A stretch of DNA of 64,000 bases from Pedobacter changchengzhani (GCF_004354365.1 NZ_SJCY01000014.1:21638-85637); one strand, 5' to 3'; positions 54,724 to 63,761 are shown, numbered from the stretch's first letter. Numbers and translations are program-made. The notes: generated from the letters alone by a model not told the origin.

Positions 54724-55263
54724 TTATCTGTATCTAACTTGTTGTTGCTTATCCATCATCCCCATTTGATCTTTCATTTGTTTAATCTGATCGGCCAATA
54801 ATTTATTCTTATCTGCTTTTTTAGCTTCGGCTAAATACATGGTTGCTTCGCGCTTATTTCTTTTTGCAATAGAAATTCCGGCAAGACTTAACTTTGCCAA
54901 TGCAATATTATGATCCATTTGCATACCCAAAGCCAACGATTTTTTGAAATACTTTTCACTTTGCATAGGTGCTGTTCTGCTTTGTATTAAACCTATTAAA
55001 AGATTATAGTAGCCATGTTGTACTTTAACCAATTGAGTTTCGTAATTTGTAATGCGCTTTAAAAACATATCGGCTTTTGGCATATTATCTTTACGTAAAA
55101 ACCATTGTGCTAAAAGCATGTTCTCATTAAAGAAAAAAGTTATAATTACAATGATACTTAATAAAACAGCGAGTATGCCCCAAGGCCAAAATCCGAAATA
55201 AAATAATGCAACGGAACCACCCAAAAGCGCAAACCCAATTATTAATCTGATAAAATTTGGCAT
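54724..55263 (-). CDS. Membrane-anchored TPR-like protein
   Basis: A 179-residue protein with two N-terminal hydrophobic helices (LIIGFALLGGSVALFYFGF, WGILAVLLSIIVIITFFF) then helices of tetratricopeptide size (YYNLLIGLIQSRTAPMQSEKYF, KKSLALGMQMDHNIAL, RNKREATMYLAEAKKADKNK). A Met/Gln-rich C-terminus follows. Such proteins scaffold complexes at the inner membrane. No partner is suggested by the neighbourhood; it is divergent from the thioredoxin-like gene. Confidence 0.6.
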   Translation of the reverse strand: MPNFIRLIIGFALLGGSVALFYFGFWPWGILAVLLSIIVIITFFFNENMLLAQWFLRKDNMPKADMFLKRITNYETQLVKVQHGYYNLLIGLIQSRTAPMQSEKYFKKSLALGMQMDHNIALAKLSLAGISIAKRNKREATMYLAEAKKADKNKLLADQIKQMKDQMGMMDKQQQVRYR

Positions 55264-55355
55264 AAAATTTATTCTAAATATATTTTTGCAAATATCGTGT
55301 TTAAATAGCAGAATTTAAATTTTAAAACAATAATTTCAACAAAAAAAATAAAACC

Positions 55356-55868
55356 ATGAAAAACATCCTTACCATTTGCCTAATTCTATTTGCCATGAAC
55401 GTTAATGCACAAGAAGTTAATAAAAAAATCCACGATCAAACGAAAAATAAAGATGTATTAATTAACGCTTGTACCAGAGCAGGAATTACTTCATTTCCAG
55501 AATTTAAAGAAATGTACGATCCTATTTATGAAGCGTATAACCCTGATGCTGCAACTATCATTGAGATAAAAAAGCTAATACACAACCAAAAAATCAAAAT
55601 TGTTTTAGGCACTTGGTGTGGCGATAGCAAAGTGAATGTACCTAACTTTTACAAAGTGTTAGATGCTTTAAAGTTTAAAGAAAAAAATATTGAAATTATA
55701 GCTGTTGATGGAAATAAGAAATCAGAAAACGGTATTATTGATGGTTTAAACATCACACAGGTACCCACATTTATTATTATGGACAGAAAAGGTATAGAAA
55801 TTGGTAGAATTGTAGAACACCCGAAAACAACTTTAGAAGGCGATTTACTTGCCATCCTAAAAAAATAA
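55356..55868 (+). CDS. Thioredoxin-like exported protein with CXXS motif
   Basis: A 170-residue protein with a signal peptide ending VNAQ. The thioredoxin fold has the active site GTWCGDSKV, i.e. Cys-Gly-Asp-Ser rather than CXXC, and the cis-Pro in TQVPTFII. A monothiol CXXS enzyme cannot do normal dithiol exchange but can isomerise disulfides or reduce glutathione-type mixed disulfides. Periplasmic role inferred. ung follows after 24 bases. Confidence 0.75.
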   Translation: MKNILTICLILFAMNVNAQEVNKKIHDQTKNKDVLINACTRAGITSFPEFKEMYDPIYEAYNPDAATIIEIKKLIHNQKIKIVLGTWCGDSKVNVPNFYKVLDALKFKEKNIEIIAVDGNKKSENGIIDGLNITQVPTFIIMDRKGIEIGRIVEHPKTTLEGDLLAILKK

Positions 55869-55892
55869 CTACCAACAGCACCAAATATATAT

Positions 55893-56573
55893 ATGTCTGC
55901 AACGATAGAACCCGGTTGGCTAGCGGTTTTAAATGAAGAATTTGAGAAAGACTACATGAAAAGTCTTAAATCTTTCCTTCAGGATGAAAAAACAAGAGGT
56001 TATGAAATTTTTCCGAAAGGAAGCGATATTTTTAACGCATTAAATAGTACCCGTTTCGATGATGTTAAAGTGGTAATTTTAGGGCAAGACCCTTACCATG
56101 GGGTTGGCCAAGCACATGGACTATCGTTTTCTGTACAAAAAGGAACGACTATTCCACCCTCATTAAAAAATATTTATAAGGAGTTGACTACGGACATTGA
56201 AGGTTTTTACACACCAACCCATGGTAACTTAACACAATGGGCACAACAAGGTGTACTTTTGTTAAATGCAACGCTTACTGTTCGGGCTTCAGAACCTGGA
56301 TCTCACCAAAAACGAGGCTGGGAAATTTTTACCGATGAGGTAATTAAAGCACTCTCGGAAAAGCGAGAAAATATTGTTTTTCTATTGTGGGGCAAATATG
56401 CGCAACAAAAGGCTTCGTTAATCGATCAGAAAAAACATCATGTTTTAACAGCGCCACACCCTTCCCCATTTTCGGTGCATACGGGTTTCTACGGCTCAAA
56501 CCATTTTTCGAAAGCAAATAAGCTTTTGATAAAAAATAATTTGAAACCGATTGATTGGCAAATAACACCATAA
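55893..56573 (+). CDS. ung: Uracil-DNA glycosylase
   Basis: Family 1 UDG removing uracil from DNA. The water-activating motif GQDPYHGVGQAHG contains Asp66, the uracil-binding region lies in LLNATLTVR and the leucine intercalation loop HPSPFSVHTGF is intact. The length, 226 residues, is typical. Downstream lies a decayed island. Confidence 0.96.
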   Translation: MSATIEPGWLAVLNEEFEKDYMKSLKSFLQDEKTRGYEIFPKGSDIFNALNSTRFDDVKVVILGQDPYHGVGQAHGLSFSVQKGTTIPPSLKNIYKELTTDIEGFYTPTHGNLTQWAQQGVLLLNATLTVRASEPGSHQKRGWEIFTDEVIKALSEKRENIVFLLWGKYAQQKASLIDQKKHHVLTAPHPSPFSVHTGFYGSNHFSKANKLLIKNNLKPIDWQITP

Positions 56574-56574
56574 A

Positions 56575-56681
56575 ATGAATGCATATTTTATTAGTGGTTT
56601 AGGTGTTGATGAACGCATATTTCTCTGGATTAGCACTTAGCGGCAAAATTAAGATGAAACATTTAATTTGGATCATTTAAG
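56575..56681 (+). pseudogene. Relic of an alpha/beta-hydrolase gene start
   Basis: The first frame reads MNAYFISGLGVDERIF before going out of frame; shifting by one base gives GLALSGKIKMKHLIWI, continuing the usual start of a Bacteroidota alpha/beta-hydrolase (YFISGLG.D.R.F...LSGK...HL.WI). It then stops where the repeat island begins. So the gene was frameshifted and its body lost, probably with repeat insertion. Confidence 0.55.
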
Positions 56682-56701
56682 AGCTGGCATTCCTAAGCGC
56701 A

Positions 56702-57239
56702 GGGTCATTGCACCAAAAATCGGTAAAAACCACGAGCTTGCCCCGAAGAAATATCGAAGAACTAGGCTCTCTGCACTCGCTTTACCCCTTTTACCGATTT
56801 TTTTATCCCGTTGCTTGGGAAAAGCAGGCTAAGTAGTAGCGCAAAAAGTAAAAGAAAAATTAGTGGTTTCTAATTTGGATGGTGCTTTTAACCCAAAAGG
56901 ACGAAAGCCGAAACGAGCACAAGCGGGACGCTATGCGCTAGAATTAACGATTATTTGCTTGCGCTAAAGGGGGTCATTGCACAAAAAATCGGTAAAACCC
57001 ACGAGTTTGCCCCGAAGAAATATCGGAACTAGGCTCTCTGCACTCGCGCTACCCCTTTTATCGATTTTTTTATCCCGTTGCTTGGGAAAAGCAGGCCAGG
57101 TAACAGCGCAAACAGTAAAAGAAAAATTAACGGTTTTTAATTTGGGCAGTGCTTTTAACCCAAAAGGACGAAAGCTTAAATTAGCACAAGCGGGACGCTA
57201 TGCGCTAGAGTTAACGATTATTTGCTTGCGCCAGAGGGG
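56702..57239. repeat. Tandem duplication of a 269-bp element with self-complementary flanks
   Basis: Copies at 56702-56970 and 56971-57239 are diverged but colinear. In each, a segment near the left end (ATCGGTAAAA) is complementary to one ~70 bases on (TTTTACCGAT; TTTTATCGAT in copy 2, keeping G-U pairing), so a long stem-loop is conserved. A REP-like tail (CACAAGCGGGACGCTATGCG) is at the right. Forward and reverse frames give short spurious peptides only (for example 56977-57330). It looks like a non-autonomous mobile or structured element. Confidence 0.7.
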
Positions 57240-57240
57240 G

Positions 57241-57558
57241 CTAGAACGGCTGCTTTATTTTTTTAAAATATATTTCTTGAATAAAATCTTGATTATCCTT
57301 TGGTGTAGCTCCATTGATGTAAAAAATTGAATCTTGGGTCCAAACACCTGAAAATTGATTTCCTTGATAGTCTTCGTCTGGAAATTTCCAACTCTTATAG
57401 TACATTCTATTCCAATCTTCCACATCTCTGCCCCCAGCTAGCCATTTGCCTGAACTTCCAAATAGAAATGGTACATCAAAATTTAATTTAAAAGTTGAGT
57501 CAGAATAGAAAGAAATTTTTAATTTCCCATACAACAAAGAGTCTTTAGTATACCCCAA
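57241..57558 (-). pseudogene. Truncated C-terminal fragment of an unknown protein gene
   Basis: A minus-strand frame ends properly at 57241 and reads well for ~105 residues (YTKDSLLYGKLKISFYSDST, FDVPFLFGSSGKWLAGGRDV, DEDYQGNQFSGVWTQDSIFY), but its 5' part runs into repeat DNA with codons such as RRLRQIGARLG that clearly belong to the repeat. No start of its own is visible. I do not recognise the family. It appears cut by repeat insertion. Confidence 0.5.
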
Positions 57559-57585
57559 TCTGGCCCCAATCTGGCGCAAGCGTCT

Positions 57586-57893
57586 CCCCAATCTGGCGCA
57601 AGCGTGTCGCTTGTGACTTAACACTAAAAACAATTTAAACCTAAATATATCTTGTTCTAATTTACAAATACATCACAAGCGGGACGCTTGCGCTAGAATA
57701 ACAGATTAAAGCCTAGTGCTGTAGCTGGCAAAAAATAATTTCCCCCAATCTGGCGCAAGCGTCTCGCTTGTGACTTAACACTAAAAACAATTTAAACCTA
57801 AATATATCTTGTTCTAATTTACAAATACATCACAAGCGGGACGCTTGCGCTAGAATAACAGATTAAAGCCTAGTGCTTTAGCTGGCAAAAAAT
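57586..57893. repeat. Tandem 157-bp unit bounded by inverted REP-like ends
   Basis: Two near-identical units start at about 57590 and 57747. Each begins with CTGGCGCAAGCGTCTCGCTTGTGA-like sequence (split here) and ends with its inverted partner CACAAGCGGGACGCTTGCGC, giving ~25-bp imperfect inverted repeats around a ~65-base core. Partial nested copies precede them (57551-57600). The ends form CAAGCG-GGA-CGCTTG hairpins. This is a second REP/BIME family, distinct from the RAYT-linked one at 32-33 kb. Confidence 0.8.
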
Positions 57894-58003
57894 AATATCA
57901 AAATCTAAAATATAGATCCCTCGAAACTCGGGATGACAAAGCGCAAAACCATCAAAACTCAAAACCTTCTTTCAGACACCTAAATGGGTAAAACTATTGA
58001 AAT

Positions 58004-58474
58004 TTAATACTCCAAAGGCACGATCGGCTCCTTTTTGGTGGTACTCATAATCATCATCGTTTGGAAAGTTTTCACTACAGATATTTTGCTGATTTTCTCC
58101 ATAATTAAACGTTCATACGATTTAATATCCTTTACATAAACTTTAAGCAAAAAATCTGCTTGACCAGTAACATGATGGCATTCGGTAATTTCTTTTATTT
58201 GGTTTACTTCATCCAAAAAGATTTGAATGGTGTTGTTTTTATGAAAATCTAATTGGATTTGGATAAATGTTTTTATACCCAAGCCAAGCTTTTCCTCATC
58301 AACCAAAGCATGGTAACTTTTTATATAGCCAGCCATTTCAAGTTTGCGCACACGCTCTAATGTAGGCGCCGGCGATAACCCTATTTCTTGAGATAAAAGT
58401 AAGTTCGTAATTCTACCGTTTTCTTGTAAAATTCTTAAAATTTTAAAATCTATTTTATCTAATTCTGCAGCCAT
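58004..58474 (-). CDS. Lrp/AsnC-family transcriptional regulator
   Basis: A 156-residue regulator. The winged helix (LDKIDFKILRILQENGRITN, LSQEIGLSPAPTLERVRKLE) is at the N-terminus and the RAM sensor domain follows (IKTFIQIQLDFHKNNTIQIF, CHHVTGQADFLLKVYVKDIK). It senses amino acids in relatives. I choose the Met before AAELDKID (58474). It is divergent from the DtxR-family gene. Confidence 0.92.
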   Translation of the reverse strand: MAAELDKIDFKILRILQENGRITNLLLSQEIGLSPAPTLERVRKLEMAGYIKSYHALVDEEKLGLGIKTFIQIQLDFHKNNTIQIFLDEVNQIKEITECHHVTGQADFLLKVYVKDIKSYERLIMEKISKISVVKTFQTMMIMSTTKKEPIVPLEY

Positions 58475-58563
58475 ATTCGTCAAAGGTAAATCAAGACATT
58501 GCTATAACCAAATTTAATTTTAAAAATTTGCAAAAAATATAACATAAATTTTAAATATTAATT

Positions 58564-58579
58564 TTTAGATTTGTCTAAA
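58564..58579 (+). promoter_or_regulatory. Palindromic operator overlapping the -7 element of the dtxR-mntH operon
   Basis: TTTAGA-TTTG-TCTAAA is a perfect 16-bp inverted repeat. The element TAGATTTG (58566-58573), an exact TAnnTTTG match, lies inside it, so a protein on this site would block RNA polymerase. The sequence resembles TTAGGTTAG-type DtxR/MntR boxes. The start codon is 21 bases downstream. Confidence 0.55.
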
Positions 58580-58600
58580 TTAAAAGTTAGATATATTTAA

Positions 58601-59260
58601 ATGCAAAGCTTTACAGAGGAAAATTATCTTAAAATAATTTATCATTTGTCTGATAAAACGGCAACTGTGCAAACAAATGCCATTGCAGAGCAGATTCAAA
58701 CCAAGCCTGCATCGGTTACAGATATGTTAAAAAAGCTATCGGAAAAGGGTTTGGTAGATTACGTAAAGTACCAAGGAGCTTCGTTAACGGCTAAAGGAAG
58801 GGACGCAGCGATTAAAGTTGTGCGCAAACACCGCTTATGGGAGGTGTTTTTAGTTGACAAACTAAATTTTAAGTGGGATGAAGTGCACGAAGTAGCAGAG
58901 CAGTTAGAGCATATTAAATCTGCAGCATTGGTAGAACGGTTAGATTCTTTTTTAGGTTTCCCGAAAATTGATCCCCATGGAGACCCTATCCCCGATAAAA
59001 ATGGAAAATTTGAAGATGCTACTTTTACTAAATTGATAGAATTGAGCGTAAATGACTTCGGCACGATAACAGGTGTTAGCGAGCATAGTTCTCCATATTT
59101 AAAACATTTAGAAAAAATCGGCTTAACCTTGGGTAAACAAATTAAAGTTGTAGCTATTACTGAGTTTGATGGATCATTAGAGATAATATACAACGATACA
59201 ACGGTTAACGTGAGCAGAGAAGTTGCAAAACATATTTTAATTACGAAATTACATGAGTAA
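58601..59260 (+). CDS. DtxR/MntR-family metal-dependent repressor
   Basis: A 219-residue metalloregulator. The N-terminal helix-turn-helix (ENYLKIIYHLSDKTATVQTN, KPASVTDMLKKLSEKGLV), the dimerisation/metal domain with HKRLWEVF-like HRLWEVFL, HEVAEQLEHI and a C-terminal FeoA-like SH3 domain are in order. It likely binds Mn or Fe and represses its own operon. The end overlaps the mntH-usp start by eight bases, so both are co-translated. Confidence 0.9.
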   Translation: MQSFTEENYLKIIYHLSDKTATVQTNAIAEQIQTKPASVTDMLKKLSEKGLVDYVKYQGASLTAKGRDAAIKVVRKHRLWEVFLVDKLNFKWDEVHEVAEQLEHIKSAALVERLDSFLGFPKIDPHGDPIPDKNGKFEDATFTKLIELSVNDFGTITGVSEHSSPYLKHLEKIGLTLGKQIKVVAITEFDGSLEIIYNDTTVNVSREVAKHILITKLHE

Positions 59261-61115
59261 TACAGAATCGCTTAGCGAAGTACACCAAAGCGTCGATCCG
59301 AATAAAAGAAAAGGCTGGCGTCGCATCTTATCATTTATAGGCCCTGCTTATCTTATAAGCGTAGGTTATATGGATCCTGGCAACTGGGCGACAGATTTGG
59401 CCGGCGGAAGTAAGTTTGGCTATCAACTTATTTGGGTACTCTTAATGTCTAACCTTATTGCCTTGTTGCTGCAATCCTTAAGTTCACGTTTGGGTATTGT
59501 TCGAGGGTTAGATTTAGCACAAGCATCCAAACAAGCATATCCGCGCTGGGCAAATATTCCGTTGTTTGGCCTGGCACAAACTGCAATTATAGCTTGCGAT
59601 TTAGCAGAAATAATAGGCATGGCGATTGGTTTACAGCTTTTATTCGGTTTGCCATTAATTTGGGGTATTTCAATCACCATATTTGATACCTTATTATTGC
59701 TTTTCCTTATGAATAGAGGTATGCGCGCCATGGAAGGGTTTATTGTGTCGATGGTTTTTATCGTAGGTATTTCCTTCCTCATCGAAATGTTTATCGTAGA
59801 ACCATCGCTAAAAGAGATTGCAAAAGGTTTCGAGCCATCTGCACTATCAGGTGATGCATTGTATATCGCAATAGGAATTATCGGTGCAACCGTGATGCCG
59901 CACAACCTATATCTCCACTCCTCGCTGGTGCAAACCCGAAAAATTGAGCGCACTAATAAAGGGATAAAAGAAGCTTTAAAATTTAACCTGATTGATACCA
60001 CAGTAGCACTTAATCTAGCATTTTTTGTAAATGCCGCAATTTTAATTTTAGCAGCAGCTGCTTTCTACACCAACGGTCATCACGATATAGCAGAGATTCA
60101 GGATGCACATAAACTTTTATCAAATATTTTTGGTGATGTTGCACCTGCCCTTTTTGCGATTGCTTTAATTGCTGCCGGCCAAAGTTCTACCATCACTGGT
60201 ACTTTAGCAGGCCAAATTGTAATGGAAGGCCATATAAATCTTCGCATTCAACCTTGGTTGCGTCGTTTAATTACGAGGCTTTTGGCTATTATTCCTGCAT
60301 TTTTTACAATTTTATATTATGGTAATGACGCATTAGGTGGATTGCTGATTTTGAGTCAGGTGGTTTTGAGTTTGCAATTAGGTTTTGCGGTTATTCCGTT
60401 AATTCACTTCAATTCGGATAAAAAATTGATGAAAGATTTCGCTATTAAAACTTGGGTTAAGGTTTTAGCTTGGTTAAGTGCTGCAACAATTCTTATTTTA
60501 AATGTAAAACTTGTAATTGAAGAAGTAAGCACTTGGACTCAAAGTAGCGGGTCGTGGTGGATTTATGTCATCCTTTACCCAGCAATTGCAGCAATTGTTT
60601 TATTGTTGTTGTACGTGTTCTTTCATCCCCTAATCAAAAGTAAAAACGAAGATCGGCAAATTGTTCCACACGGAAATGCGCTTGACATTGGTAAAATTGA
60701 TAAGATAAATTATCGCAATATTGGAATCGCGGTTGATTTCTCCAAAAACGATGTAAATACAATTCGACATGCCTTAATTCAGGGGGGCAAAGAAGCGCAT
60801 TATTATTTAATTCACGTAGTGGAAACTGCGGCAGCGCGTTATCATGGCGATCGGGTTATGGATCATGAAACGCAGGCAGATGGAGAGAATTTGGAAAAAT
60901 ACAAAACTAATCTCGCCGATTTAGGTTATGATTCATCAACATTTATTGGCTTTGGCTCTACCGCGAAAGCGATTGCCGAAATTAGCAATAAAAACGAATT
61001 AGATTTATTGGTAATGGGCGCCCACGGACATAAAGGATTAAAAGATTTAATTTTTGGTACTACCGTTGATGCCGTTAGACATAAAGTTAGTATGCCAGTT
61101 TTAATTATTAGGTAA
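59253..61115 (+). CDS. mntH: NRAMP manganese/iron transporter fused to a UspA domain
   Basis: Residues ~20-470 are an NRAMP (MntH) transporter with 11 or so helices: DPGN (41-44) in the metal site of helix 1 and MPHNLYLHSSLVQTR in helix 6. Residues ~485-620 form a UspA-like universal stress domain whose ATP site G589-A-H-G-9x-G-T (GAHGHKGLKDLIFGT) is complete. Proton-driven Mn/Fe import is inferred from the motifs; the cytoplasmic Usp domain may gate it by ATP. It overlaps the DtxR-family gene. Confidence 0.92.
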   Translation: MSNTESLSEVHQSVDPNKRKGWRRILSFIGPAYLISVGYMDPGNWATDLAGGSKFGYQLIWVLLMSNLIALLLQSLSSRLGIVRGLDLAQASKQAYPRWANIPLFGLAQTAIIACDLAEIIGMAIGLQLLFGLPLIWGISITIFDTLLLLFLMNRGMRAMEGFIVSMVFIVGISFLIEMFIVEPSLKEIAKGFEPSALSGDALYIAIGIIGATVMPHNLYLHSSLVQTRKIERTNKGIKEALKFNLIDTTVALNLAFFVNAAILILAAAAFYTNGHHDIAEIQDAHKLLSNIFGDVAPALFAIALIAAGQSSTITGTLAGQIVMEGHINLRIQPWLRRLITRLLAIIPAFFTILYYGNDALGGLLILSQVVLSLQLGFAVIPLIHFNSDKKLMKDFAIKTWVKVLAWLSAATILILNVKLVIEEVSTWTQSSGSWWIYVILYPAIAAIVLLLLYVFFHPLIKSKNEDRQIVPHGNALDIGKIDKINYRNIGIAVDFSKNDVNTIRHALIQGGKEAHYYLIHVVETAAARYHGDRVMDHETQADGENLEKYKTNLADLGYDSSTFIGFGSTAKAIAEISNKNELDLLVMGAHGHKGLKDLIFGTTVDAVRHKVSMPVLIIR

Positions 61116-61297
61116 TTTAGTTTATGATCTGATTAAAAGGGGTTTACCTATTTCGGATGCGGTTAATGATAGCTACTTCAATTTAAAATAAGTTTACCGC
61201 AACCATGAAAAAAAATTAAATTGAAGCAGATGTAGGTGGCAAAAACAAAGAGAAAGTTCATTTTATCGGCTTTTCTTTCAGATATTAGCACAGAATT

Positions 61298-61747
61298 ATG
61301 AAGAACGATATTCAAATAAAAAATAAAAGAGCGTATTTCGATTACAATTTAATAGATAAGTATATTGCTGGTATTGCATTGCTGGGCACCGAGATTAAGG
61401 CTATCCGACAGGGCAAAGCCAATATGACTGATGCTTTTTGTACGTTTATTGGTGGCAATTTATACGTCCGAAATCTTCATATTTCCGAATATAGCCATAG
61501 CTCATTTTATCATCATGATATCAAAAGAGATAGGGCTTTACTTTTGCAGAAAAAAGAAATCAAAAAATTAAAAGCCAAAGGAGAAGAGAAAGGTTATACC
61601 ATTGTGCCTTTAAGAATTTTTGTAAACGAGAGAGGTTATGCAAAAATAGAAATTGCGCTTGCTCAAGGTAAAAAAGAATTTGACAAACGTGAAAGTATGA
61701 AGGATAAAGATGTGAAGCGTGAAATGGATAGAGCGATGAAATTTTAG
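61298..61747 (+). CDS. smpB: SsrA-binding protein SmpB
   Basis: SmpB brings tmRNA to stalled ribosomes. The OB-fold core reads IKNKRAYFDYNLIDKYIAGI, GTEIKAIRQGKANMTDAFCT and HISEYSHSSFYHHD, with the charged C-terminal tail KKEFDKRESMKDKDVKREMD. It has 149 residues, normal. The tmRNA gene is not seen in the window. Confidence 0.95.
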   Translation: MKNDIQIKNKRAYFDYNLIDKYIAGIALLGTEIKAIRQGKANMTDAFCTFIGGNLYVRNLHISEYSHSSFYHHDIKRDRALLLQKKEIKKLKAKGEEKGYTIVPLRIFVNERGYAKIEIALAQGKKEFDKRESMKDKDVKREMDRAMKF

Positions 61748-61841
61748 ATCAGTTATCAATTTGCAATTGCCAGTTTACATAACCATGATTACTATACTCC
61801 GTTCCGTTCGTAAATCGTAATTCTAAAATCGTAATTCCACT

Positions 61842-62498
61842 TTACCATGCCTGATCGCCTACCAATGGCACAAATCTAAAAGTATCTAACTCTATTCTAT
61901 CAAAGTCGTTTTCGCTTATACGAATTACAGTAATCATTTTTTGGGTTTTTTCATCACCTACCGGGATTACCAAAATACCGCCAATTTTTAATTGTTTTAA
62001 TAAAATTTCGGGTACAAGAGGAGCTCCCGCAGTTACAATAATTTTATCATAAGGAGCATGTTCGGCAATTCCTTTAGAGCCATCGCCACAATAAAAGTTT
62101 GCTTTATAGCCCATTCCCGGTAAAACTTGAATGGTTCTGTTGAAAATATTTTCTTGTCGCTCGATGGTAAAAACTTTAGCGCCAAGCTCCATCAATATAC
62201 AAGTTTGATAGCCAGAACCTGTACCAATTTCTAATACCTTATCGCCTTTTTTAATATGCAGTAATTCGCTTTGATAGGCAACTGTATAAGGTTGCGAAAT
62301 GGTTTGCCCATCTCCTATCGGGAAAGCGATATCTTTATAAGATTGATTCCAAAAAGTCTCGTCAAAAAAGAAATGACGGGGTACTTTTCCAATTGCTTTG
62401 AGTACATTTTCATCTCCAATACCGCGAGATTTTAATAGCTCAACCAACTTCTTCCTTGCACCCTGCTCCCGGTAATTATCAACAAATTTATACGCCAT
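61842..62498 (-). CDS. pcm: Protein-L-isoaspartate O-methyltransferase
   Basis: Pcm starts repair of isoaspartate residues in aged proteins. The SAM motif VLEIGTGSGYQTCIL, the N-terminal RHFFFDETFWNQSYKDIAFP with PIGDGQTISQPY and KIIVTAGAPLVPEILL are family signatures. It has 218 residues. It converges with smpB. Confidence 0.95.
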   Translation of the reverse strand: MAYKFVDNYREQGARKKLVELLKSRGIGDENVLKAIGKVPRHFFFDETFWNQSYKDIAFPIGDGQTISQPYTVAYQSELLHIKKGDKVLEIGTGSGYQTCILMELGAKVFTIERQENIFNRTIQVLPGMGYKANFYCGDGSKGIAEHAPYDKIIVTAGAPLVPEILLKQLKIGGILVIPVGDEKTQKMITVIRISENDFDRIELDTFRFVPLVGDQAW

Positions 62499-62675
62499 AC
62501 TCCCTCAAAATTAACTTTTTTTAATTGCTGATGCAAGATAAAAACAAATACACTTTTCTTAATTTGATTTATTTAGTAAATATTTTTACCTAAAATTATG
62601 GAACTTAGCATAGTATGAAAATTAATAAAAGAGCTAAAGTTTAAAATTTTCCAAAACTCAAATTTAAAGCGTGTG

Positions 62676-63761
62676 TTAATTAATTAAATCGCTAAGGTTA
62701 GCTTGTTCCAATACATATCTCGCCGAAGTTCCAGTTTCTATTGATGACCATTTGATCAGGCTAATTTTACCATTCTCGATTTCAATTCCTGTGATGTCAC
62801 CATCACTGAAACAGCAACATCCGCTATTAAAATACCTTGGGATATATTTTCTAAATCGAGGTGCTTTGTCGCCTATTTTAATTCTTTTGTTAATTTCGGC
62901 TAATAATTCGTCAACTTTATCTTTTTGATTGTTCTTTTTGGCTTCAGTTAGCTGTACATATAAGCGCTCTAAATGCGTTAGCGATGCAAAAACGGGTTGA
63001 TGCGTGTGCCCCGTAATTAAAACTATATTTTCTTGATTTACCACCCAACTGTACATCATTTTGTTGTGTAGCGTTTTTAACTGATTGTCATAAGCAGGCG
63101 TATTTGGGTTAAGTCGCAAAAACGATTGAAAGGGCGCCCAAACATTGCTCACAAACCATTTGCTAAACCAATTTCCATCACTTTGCAAATCGCCTTGGTG
63201 GCCATGTGTTAAGAAAATATTTAGTACCTGATTGTTTAACTTTATTTTTAAAATTGCCCCTTCATAAATAGGAATCTTTTTCCCATAAATCCTATTCAAA
63301 TTAAATCCAGCGAGTGGATCGTTATCCCAATACAAATCGTGGTTACCAAAAATCTTTGTAAAAGCATTTCTATTGATAAACATTTTTTCGGCCTGAAAAG
63401 TTGCCTTATTGTGTTTAATTACCGATTCTAAAAGGTTTTCCCATAAATCTTCGCTATCACCTAAATTGATGTAATGGAACAATTCGTTGTTGTAATATTT
63501 AAGGGCATGTAAATAATTGTTTTCCGAGAACATAAAATCGTCGGCGTAATCTCTCGCACCTTTATGTTGATCAGAAAGGATGACAAATTTATCTTTTTCG
63601 TTAATTTCAAAAATTAAACCTCGTTTACCGGGTTCTTTATTTATGGTTCTAAATAATTTTGTTAATGCGCTATGAATACGTTTACGATTTGGTCGTGAAC
63701 CAAATTTGTTCGACATTCGAATAACCCAATCACTTAATAACTTTTTTAAAAATTTACGCAT
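62676..63761 (-). CDS. Calcineurin-like metallophosphoesterase
   Basis: A 361-residue phosphoesterase. The motif order is ILSDQHKGARD (the usual D.H with Gln), NLGDSEDLWEN, FGNHDLYWDND, LTHGHQGD and ITGHTHQPVF, giving a full di-metal site of the calcineurin/UDP-diacylglucosamine hydrolase type. The N-terminal ~40 residues are basic and include a hydrophobic piece. The substrate is unknown. It is divergent from the element entering at the right edge. Confidence 0.85.
   Translation of the reverse strand: MRKFLKKLLSDWVIRMSNKFGSRPNRKRIHSALTKLFRTINKEPGKRGLIFEINEKDKFVILSDQHKGARDYADDFMFSENNYLHALKYYNNELFHYINLGDSEDLWENLLESVIKHNKATFQAEKMFINRNAFTKIFGNHDLYWDNDPLAGFNLNRIYGKKIPIYEGAILKIKLNNQVLNIFLTHGHQGDLQSDGNWFSKWFVSNVWAPFQSFLRLNPNTPAYDNQLKTLHNKMMYSWVVNQENIVLITGHTHQPVFASLTHLERLYVQLTEAKKNNQKDKVDELLAEINKRIKIGDKAPRFRKYIPRYFNSGCCCFSDGDITGIEIENGKISLIKWSSIETGTSARYVLEQANLSDLIN

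Noticed and set aside
56977..57330. 117-residue plus-strand ORF
   Set aside because: It lies wholly in the duplicated repeat and runs over the minus-strand gene relic; composition is not protein-like.
57559..57633. N-terminal part of the 130-residue minus-strand ORF
   Set aside because: These codons come from the REP-like repeat and not from the original gene; only the downstream part is kept as a relic.
61116..61297. Possible gene remnant between mntH-usp and smpB
   Set aside because: A short readable stretch (YDLIKRGLPISDAVND) exists but has no start and no recognisable family; too little to call.
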